From Bradyrhizobiaceae bacterium (GTDB taxonomy: Bacteria; Pseudomonadota; Alphaproteobacteria; Rhizobiales; Xanthobacteraceae), in assembly GCA_020544565.1 (NCBI GenBank), contig CP078014.1, positions 874,574-938,573 of the forward strand: a stretch of 64,000 nt of DNA, given 5' to 3'. The notes below the pieces were generated by a model. The model worked only from the letters and a program-made list of their open reading frames with translations. It was not told the DNA's origin and did not search any database. The position numbers were made by a program, and so were the translations under genes. Shown here one piece after another: positions 59,821 through 64,000 of the stretch. How positions within the stretch are numbered: position 1 is the stretch's first letter; every line of letters starts with the position of its first letter.

Positions 59821-61035
59821 TTATTCCGCCTGAATGGCAACGGGCTCCGGCGGCCGGTCGCTGCCGCGCTGCGGCTCCGGCTCAGGCTCGGGCAGCAGGT
59901 GGCGCGGCAGGTAGAAGGCGTTGGCGATCACCGTCGGAATCACCGCACTGGCGATGACCGTTGCGACCAGGGCGGAGTATTGGGACTGATCGATGATGCC
60001 GTGCGACAGGCCATAAAGCGACGAAATGGTGCCGAAGGTCAGGCCCGTCGACATCAGCAGCGTGGTGTACATGGCCTCGGTCTTCGGAGAGCCGAACAGC
60101 CGCGTGACCGGGTAGACGCCGACCACCTTGGTGGCGATCTTCACCACGAGGAAGAACAGAAAAGCCGCCGGCGCAGCGATCAGCGCCGGGATCGAGACGA
60201 ACGATCCGGCGCGGATGAAATAGAACGGCGTCAGCAGACCGAATGTCAGGGTTCGAAGCCGCCGGATCAGGGCGTGATCCTTGCCGACCGTGCCCGCCAG
60301 CACCATCCCGATCAGATAGGCGGGGAGGACCGCCTCGCTGTCGGCCCAGCTCGCGAGCGCGCCCAGGCCGAGCAGGCACAGCAGCAGGAACTTTGTCTCC
60401 AGTTCGGACGGCCGGTTTCCGTACCATTTGAAAAATCGCGGCGTTACCCACGGCAGGATCACGAACACCACCGCGCCGACGCCGAGGAAGACCAGCGTCT
60501 TCATGGTGAACGGCGCGAAGATCAGGCCGAGCGCGACGACGGTGCCGAGATCGGTGACGAAACACGCGGCCAGCACGGTCTTGCCGTACTCGGTCGTATT
60601 GAAGCCGAACTCGATCATGACGGCGTAGACCACCGCCACCGACGTCGTCGACATGGCAACGCCGGCGAGCAGGCTCGGCATGATCTCCCATCCCAGCAGG
60701 TAGTGCGCGGCGGCGGCGCAGCCGAGGAACGGCAGGCCGAAACTGGCGAGGCCGACCGCGCCGGCCTCCTTCCATTTCAGCTTGAAAACCGCCGGATCGA
60801 GCTCGGCTCCGGCGAGGAAGGTCAGCACGATCGCGCCGATGCCCGACAGGAATTTCACCCACGACTCGTCGGTGCCGAGAATGGCGGCGCCGACGGCCGC
60901 GCCGATGATCAATTGCGCGATGGTGCCGACGATGATTTCCGACAGGGCGGTGGAAATCTTCAGCCAGATCGACAGCAGGCTGGCGATCAGCGCCAGCCCC
61001 AGCCACAACGCCGCAAGCGCCCACACGCTGGTCAT
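59821..61035 (-). CDS. Cation:proton antiporter (CPA2 type)
   Basis: A 404-residue inner-membrane protein with about 12 helices. It contains FLAGAELDPAVFKLKW, a segment typical of CPA2 antiporters, and GVAMSTTSVAVVYAVM. The soluble tail after the last helix is short. ATG 61035 overlaps the stop of a 45-codon leader ORF (ATGA). In-frame sequence upstream reaches 61191 but is not protein-like. Under fluoride, such an antiporter could restore internal pH or cation balance after HF entry. Confidence 0.92.
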   Translation of the reverse strand: MTSVWALAALWLGLALIASLLSIWLKISTALSEIIVGTIAQLIIGAAVGAAILGTDESWVKFLSGIGAIVLTFLAGAELDPAVFKLKWKEAGAVGLASFGLPFLGCAAAAHYLLGWEIMPSLLAGVAMSTTSVAVVYAVMIEFGFNTTEYGKTVLAACFVTDLGTVVALGLIFAPFTMKTLVFLGVGAVVFVILPWVTPRFFKWYGNRPSELETKFLLLCLLGLGALASWADSEAVLPAYLIGMVLAGTVGKDHALIRRLRTLTFGLLTPFYFIRAGSFVSIPALIAAPAAFLFFLVVKIATKVVGVYPVTRLFGSPKTEAMYTTLLMSTGLTFGTISSLYGLSHGIIDQSQYSALVATVIASAVIPTVIANAFYLPRHLLPEPEPEPQRGSDRPPEPVAIQAE

Positions 61036-61169
61036 GACCGGATGCTCCGGTCGCGGGCGGCAGGGCACATCGGTCGATGGCCGTGAGGTTGATCGGTGAA
61101 GGTGGCATGCGCGAAACCGGCGGCAGCGCGGCCTGACAACAGCAGGCAGGAACCCTGACGAGTCTGCAT
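61032..61169 (-). CDS. 45-codon leader ORF coupled to the antiporter gene
   Basis: A short ORF starts at ATG 61169 with a strong GGGAGGAG ribosome site (61183-61176, minus strand) six bases before it. It reads MQTRQGSCLLLSGRAAAG at its start and ends with TGA at 61034-61032, overlapping the antiporter ATG (ATGA). The riboswitch hairpin covers its ribosome site, so translation of this ORF probably gates the antiporter. The peptide itself has no recognised function. It is in a different frame from the antiporter. Confidence 0.6.
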   Translation of the reverse strand: MQTRQGSCLLLSGRAAAGFAHATFTDQPHGHRPMCPAARDRSIRS

Positions 61170-61175
61170 AACAAT

Positions 61176-61247
61176 CTCCTCCCGCAATCACAGTGCGGCA
61201 GGAGTCATCAGCCTCATCGGCGGTTTAGGGGGGACTCCATCCCCGTC
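61176..61247 (-). ncRNA. Fluoride riboswitch (crcB motif) controlling the antiporter operon
   Basis: On the minus strand the aptamer core reads GGGGATGGAGTCCCCC, then CCGCC-GATGA-GG and CTGATGACTCCT, the conserved fluoride riboswitch layout. The 3' aptamer strand CTCCTGCCGC (61204-61195) can pair with GCGGGAGGAG (61185-61176) at 9 of 10 positions, which would bury the ribosome site of the leader ORF. With fluoride bound, CTCC is held in the aptamer and the site is free. It begins at the predicted transcription start. Confidence 0.93.
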
Positions 61248-61252
61248 TGTTA

Positions 61253-61280
61253 ATAGTAGTATCGCAAGGCGCGTTGACAA
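61253..61280 (-). promoter_or_regulatory. Promoter of the riboswitch-antiporter operon
   Basis: On the minus strand, TTGTCA (61280-61275) and TACTAT (61258-61253) are 16 bases apart. The predicted start near 61246 coincides with the first base of the aptamer. Confidence 0.65.
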
Positions 61281-61350
61281 GGCCAAACTTGGCGGGCATC
61301 GGCGTGGCGATGTGGTGCGTCGCGACAGGCGGCGCTCCGCCGGCGCGGGT

Positions 61351-61698
61351 TTACGCCGGCGTCGTCGCGGTTTCTCCGTATTTCAGCACCTGCACCTTCT
61401 CCAGCGTGACGAGGCCGCTGCTCATCATTTTTTCGAGTTCGGGCAGGAAGCGGTTGATGCTGTCCTCGCTGTCGACGATCTCGATCACCAGTGGAAGGTC
61501 CTCCGACAGACGCAGGATCTTCGCGGTGTGCAGCCGGCTGGACAGGCCGTATCCCATCGGGCCGCGCAGAACGGTGGCGCCTGCCAGATGCATCTCACGG
61601 GCCCTGAGCACGATCGCCTCGTGAAGCGCTGTGCCATCGAACCGATCGCTCTCGCCGATGAAAATGCGGAGCAATGTCGCTTGCTGCGGAATGTGCAT
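61351..61698 (-). CDS. DUF190 family protein, in the crcB operon
   Basis: A 115-residue DUF190 protein, clearly paralogous to the one at 59004-59366 (shared REMHL.GATVLRG and LSEDLP motifs). AAAGGAAG lies six bases before ATG 61698, and the start is two bases after the crcB2 stop. Third gene of the crcB1-crcB2-DUF190 operon. DUF190 proteins are frequent crcB neighbours and may sense a ligand. Confidence 0.9.
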   Translation of the reverse strand: MHIPQQATLLRIFIGESDRFDGTALHEAIVLRAREMHLAGATVLRGPMGYGLSSRLHTAKILRLSEDLPLVIEIVDSEDSINRFLPELEKMMSSGLVTLEKVQVLKYGETATTPA

Positions 61699-61700
61699 GC

Positions 61701-62162
61701 TCAGCTTCCTTTCAAACGATTGAGACGTGTTGCGAGCGCGTGGCCGAGCCACACCGCCGTGAGCCAGCTCACGATCGAGACGGCGAGGTTCAGCGCGCCG
61801 ATCGGGAGGTGACCGCCGCGCACCAGTTGAAAGGTTTCAAGGCTGAATGTCGAGAACGTGGTGTAGCCGCCGCAGAAACCGGTCATCACGAACTGGCGCT
61901 GCCGCGCGCTCGCGAACAGCCGCCCGTCCGGCCCGGTGATCGCCGCATAGAAGCCGATCACGAACGACCCGGTGACGTTGACGAACAGTGTGGCCCACGG
62001 AAATCCGGGGCCCGTGGATTGCAGCAGCACCCCGGCCAGATAGCGCGCCCAGCCGCCGAGCACGCTGCCGACCGCGACATAGGCGTACAGGATCGCGGTG
62101 TTCGTCGCCTCGCGGCGACGGGCCGCGCGCGCTTCGTCGGTGACGGGGGCGTGGCAGGTCAC
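61701..62162 (-). CDS. crcB: Fluoride channel/exporter subunit CrcB (second copy)
   Basis: A 153-residue four-helix Fluc/CrcB protein. The motif GGWARYLAG begins helix 1, GFPWATLFVNVTGSF and FCGGYTTFSTFSLE carry the conserved Asn and Thr/Phe positions of the fluoride pore. GTG 62162 overlaps the crcB1 stop (GTGA), so the two are translationally coupled. An N-terminal extension of about 22 residues is unusual. Tandem crcB genes often encode heterodimeric channels. Confidence 0.92.
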   Translation of the reverse strand: MTCHAPVTDEARAARRREATNTAILYAYVAVGSVLGGWARYLAGVLLQSTGPGFPWATLFVNVTGSFVIGFYAAITGPDGRLFASARQRQFVMTGFCGGYTTFSTFSLETFQLVRGGHLPIGALNLAVSIVSWLTAVWLGHALATRLNRLKGS

Positions 62163-62554
62163 GTCGAAATCCCTAAGGCTGTCGCGAAACCTGCGGTGAC
62201 GGCTGAGAGGCAGAGAACGAGCGAGAGGATCACGTTTCCGGAAGCGCGCGCGGTCTCGCCGTCGCGCGCGAGCGCCAGCGTCTGCAGGCTGAAGGAGGAG
62301 ACCGTGGTGTAGCAGCCGAGAAATCCCGTGACCGCGAACAGCCATGGTCCCGGCTCCGCGAACACGCCGTGCCCGGAGCTGGCAAGGCCGCCGAACAGGC
62401 CGATGACGAAAGCGCCGCTGACGTTCACCGTCATGGTGCCCCATGGGAAGGTTTCACCGACGTGCCGCGCCACCGTTCCGGAAATGAAATATCGCGCCAT
62501 GCCGCCGAGGATGCTGCCGAGAGCGACCCAGATCATCCCGTTGAGAACATCCAT
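62159..62554 (-). CDS. crcB: Fluoride channel/exporter subunit CrcB (first copy)
   Basis: A 131-residue four-helix protein of the Fluc/CrcB family, which lets fluoride leave the cell. Helix 1 has ILGGMARYFISG; the pore motifs are TFPWGTMTVNVSGAF and FLGCYTTVSSFSLQ. Start ATG 62554; the frame continues upstream without family resemblance. It is the first gene of crcB1-crcB2-DUF190. No riboswitch was found on its own strand, though one sits divergently 170 bases away. Confidence 0.93.
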   Translation of the reverse strand: MDVLNGMIWVALGSILGGMARYFISGTVARHVGETFPWGTMTVNVSGAFVIGLFGGLASSGHGVFAEPGPWLFAVTGFLGCYTTVSSFSLQTLALARDGETARASGNVILSLVLCLSAVTAGFATALGIST

Positions 62555-62688
62555 GTGAGAACCCGGCAGACGGTTGCGGAAACGCGGGTAGCGTCGGTGG
62601 CGCTGCGCGCTGGCCGTGACGCGCAAGTAGTACAGAAAATAGTTTTGCGCAATCGACCGGCGATGAGCGGGCGGGTGGCGTGGTGCGA

Positions 62689-62716
62689 TTGACCGTTTGC
62701 GATTCCGTCGTATACT
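62689..62716 (+). promoter_or_regulatory. Promoter of fluoride riboswitch 2 (plus strand)
   Basis: TTGACC (62689-62694) and TATACT (62711-62716) with a 16-base spacer. Transcription should start near 62723, just before the aptamer. Confidence 0.75.
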
Positions 62717-62726
62717 TCGCGCACAG

Positions 62727-62803
62727 ATGGGGATGGAGTCCCCCGATACCCGCCCGTCGTGGGCTGATGACTCCTATCGGGCGCTGTCGCGTCGGGTAGG
62801 AGT
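62727..62803 (+). ncRNA. Fluoride riboswitch upstream of an unknown gene
   Basis: GGGGATGGAGTCCCCC, CCCGCC-CGTCGT-GGG and CTGATGACTCCTA match the fluoride aptamer consensus. Actccta (62770-62776) can pair with taggagt (62797-62803), the likely ligand-free hairpin. Downstream, gggtagga (62794-62801) can also pair with tcctccc (62813-62819). No U-run terminator follows, so the control mode is unclear. The next plus-strand gene starts at 62998. Confidence 0.92.
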
Positions 62804-62997
62804 GTGTCGTAATCCTCCCGTCATGACAGCATCCGGTCGGTCGTCAGGCATCCTCGACAGGGGAGGTCGCTGGTTGAGTTGGACAACGCGCCGGCGCACG
62901 TCGTGATTTCACGGCGTGCGGACGCGATGATCGCGTGCGCTTGCGCCGACGATCCGCGATCGGCTGTTATCGGCGTTGGTGAAATTGATGGGGTTGC
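62804..62997. other. Long leader between riboswitch and unknown gene
   Basis: About 195 bases with no convincing gene; a 27-codon ORF from ATG 62823 lacks good ribosome spacing. No terminator was found. Confidence 0.4.
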
Positions 62998-63375
62998 ATG
63001 AGCAGGCTCGGAAACGCGCGCACGATCGCGGACATCGAATTCGTCATCGACGCGCCGAGCCCCGGCACGGACCGCAATGCCTGGACGGCGTGCGGTGTCG
63101 ACTGCGCCCGCGACCGGCATCGCTTCAGCGGCCAGACCTATGGGTTCGCGTTCGAGGTGCTGCATCTGCGCTTTCGGGAGACTACGCGGACAGGCTGGCA
63201 TCTGGTCATCGTGTCGGAGACGTGGCGCTTCGAGGGGGCGCGGAGCGAGCCGCGCGCCACCAAGTCGCTCAAGCTTCTCAGCGGAAAGGCGGCGGATGTG
63301 CTGTCGTGGATGCGGCATCATCGCTCGGCGAAGCTACAGGCGGCCGAAGCGGGGCGGCATACACACGCGGAGTGA
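62998..63375 (+). CDS. Unknown protein downstream of a fluoride riboswitch
   Basis: A 125-residue soluble protein that I do not recognise. Its composition is protein-like (Trp, Phe and His well distributed), unlike the other two frames. Notable stretches are SPGTDRNAWTACGVDC, RHRFSGQTYGFAFEVLHLRF and KSLKLLSGKAADVLSWMRHH. No signal peptide or membrane helix. A weak GATGGGG precedes ATG 62998. It is the first gene after the plus-strand riboswitch at 62727-62803, so fluoride probably induces it. Confidence 0.65.
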   Translation: MSRLGNARTIADIEFVIDAPSPGTDRNAWTACGVDCARDRHRFSGQTYGFAFEVLHLRFRETTRTGWHLVIVSETWRFEGARSEPRATKSLKLLSGKAADVLSWMRHHRSAKLQAAEAGRHTHAE

Positions 63376-63439
63376 TCGGATAGTGATTATGATCTGGAGT
63401 ACACACATTGATCGGTCATCGCCGGATGCCGGGCGGGGC

Positions 63440-63467
63440 TTGATCCCGAGGGACGGGTGACTAGTTC
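63440..63467 (+). promoter_or_regulatory. Promoter of fluoride riboswitch 3 (plus strand)
   Basis: TTGATC (63440-63445) and TAGTTC (63462-63467) with a 16-base spacer. The start would be near 63474, the first base of the aptamer. Confidence 0.55.
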
Positions 63468-63473
63468 TTGAAT

Positions 63474-63547
63474 AAAGGGCATGGAGTCGCCCGCAATCGC
63501 CGCTACAAGGCTGATGACTCCTACCGCAGGATCCTCGCGGTAGGAGT
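63474..63547 (+). ncRNA. Fluoride riboswitch upstream of a MutS-like gene
   Basis: GGGCATGGAGTCGCCC, CGCCG-CTACAA-GG and CTGATGACTCCTACC fit the fluoride aptamer. Actcctaccgc (63517-63527) pairs perfectly over 11 bp with gcggtaggagt (63537-63547), the ligand-free switch hairpin. This hairpin, the terminator at 63562-63582 and a competing 8-bp helix form an attenuation switch (next entry). Confidence 0.93.
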
Positions 63548-63582
63548 GTGTCCGGACGCACCCGCCGCGAGGCGGTTTTTTT
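63533..63582 (+). terminator. Riboswitch-controlled terminator / antiterminator
   Basis: The terminator is CCGCC (63562-63566), loop GCGA, GGCGG (63571-63575), then T7 (63576-63582). CCTCGCGG (63533-63540) is perfectly complementary to CCGCGAGG (63565-63572), which would break the terminator, and its last four bases are also part of the ligand-free hairpin. So without fluoride the terminator should form; with fluoride the antiterminator can form. Confidence 0.8.
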
Positions 63583-63590
63583 ATTGCCGG

Positions 63591-64000
63591 ATGAAGCGCG
63601 AGGACCAGATGGACCAGCGGGTCGCCAAGCCATATCTCGACATGATGCCGGACCGCGTGTCCGCGCCGACGTCGGCCGCAAACCAGCGACGCGATAGCGC
63701 AGCATCCCCGAGCATCCTGTTCGCGCAGCCTGACGATCCCCGGCCGGGGGAGAGCGTCGCCCAGCCCGCGTTCTTTGCCGATCTGAACTGCGACCAGATC
63801 GTGCATGGGGTCGTGGCGGGGCGGGATGAGTACGACCTCGTACCGTTGTTCCGGACATCCCTGCACAGCCGCGCCGCCATCGCCTATCGCCACGCGGTGA
63901 TGCAGGATCTGGAACAAGCCGCCCTGCATGATTGCGTCGCGACCTTCGCCACAACGCTGCGCGGCATGCGCAAGCACCTCGACCGCAGCCGGACGTGCGT
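63591..64000 (+). CDS. MutS-like protein, N-terminal part (runs off the window)
   Basis: The frame is open from ATG 63591 to the window end (136 codons). The segment FFADLNCDQIVHGVVAGRDE followed by YDLVPLFRTSLHS and YRHAVMQDLEQ matches the start of MutS-family proteins annotated in rhizobia. The first 60 residues are unconserved; an ATG at 63609 with AGGA upstream is an alternative start. It lies nine bases after the riboswitch-controlled T-run, so fluoride should switch it on. The ATPase domain lies beyond the window and cannot be checked. Confidence 0.6.
   Translation, partial: MKREDQMDQRVAKPYLDMMPDRVSAPTSAANQRRDSAASPSILFAQPDDPRPGESVAQPAFFADLNCDQIVHGVVAGRDEYDLVPLFRTSLHSRAAIAYRHAVMQDLEQAALHDCVATFATTLRGMRKHLDRSRTC

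Noticed and set aside
61036..61191. N-terminal extension of the antiporter in its own frame
   Set aside because: The extension is Arg/Pro/Cys-rich with no ATG near a ribosome site; the strong ribosome site belongs to an ATG in a different frame (leader ORF).
62823..62906. 27-codon ORF directly after the plus-strand riboswitch at 62727
   Set aside because: The AGGAG at 62798-62802 is about 20 bases from its ATG, and the peptide is short and Arg/Ser-rich; not enough to call a gene.
62976..63460. Alternative frames overlapping the unknown protein at 62998-63375
   Set aside because: Both other frames are Arg/Gly/Ala-rich and look like shadows; the 62998 frame has a balanced composition.

Overview
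The window is 64 kb of GC-rich alphaproteobacterial chromosome. The gene neighbourhoods (acpP-fabF-mltG-yicC-gmk; lptG-lptD-surA-pdxA-rsmA; pepA-holC; purM-purN; hdaA-ppk-ppx; rnd and aspS) and the dispersed palindromic repeats suggest a Bradyrhizobium / Rhodopseudomonas / Afipia / Nitrobacter-type bacterium. The family assignment is an inference from gene order and protein style. No rRNA, tRNA or CRISPR array was seen.

Layout. 1-4.8 kb: end of acpP, fabF, mltG, yicC, gmk. 4.8-7.6 kb: a membrane-anchored hypothetical, a spermidine-synthase-like protein and a zinc alcohol dehydrogenase. 7.6-14.3 kb: a minus-strand envelope operon, lptG-lptD-surA-pdxA-rsmA, with no lptF at its usual place. 14.8-21.8 kb: pepA, holC, a lipoprotein, an ABC-F ATPase, a Gly/Trp-rich secreted protein, ndk, terC. 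21.9-24.5 kb: a beta-barrel protein gene separated from its upstream region by a complete IS481-type element, then a cold-shock gene. 24.8-34.6 kb: purN/purM, a PgsA-like enzyme, hdaA, ppk, ppx, a polytopic membrane protein and rnd. 34.7-37.8 kb: an AT-richer glycan islet (methyltransferase-like, galE, GT8) between rnd and aspS. 37.8-48.7 kb: VOC protein, aspS, maeB, doxX, a DHFR-like protein, polysaccharide deacetylase, L,D-transpeptidase, an SMR transporter with two tiny proteins, and a thioesterase. 48.9-59 kb: RND efflux permease plus adaptor, an orphan periplasmic binding protein, an alpha/beta hydrolase, a DUF2336 protein and a cupin.

The most interesting part is 59-64 kb, a dense fluoride-response locus. 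It holds three separate fluoride (crcB-motif) riboswitch aptamers within about 2.3 kb, each directly behind a sigma70-like promoter. One (minus strand) leads a cation:proton antiporter - universal stress protein - DUF190 operon; its switch hairpin hides the ribosome site of a 45-codon leader ORF whose stop overlaps the antiporter start (ATGA). A second (plus strand) leads an unrecognised 125-residue protein. A third (plus strand) leads a MutS-like gene and has a readable terminator/antiterminator switch. A crcB-crcB-DUF190 operon (paired Fluc-type fluoride channel subunits) lies between the first two, but no aptamer was found on its own strand. The probable logic is fluoride export (CrcB pair), ion/proton rebalancing (antiporter), stress response (USP, DUF190) and two less understood fluoride-induced functions (the 125-residue protein and the MutS-like protein).
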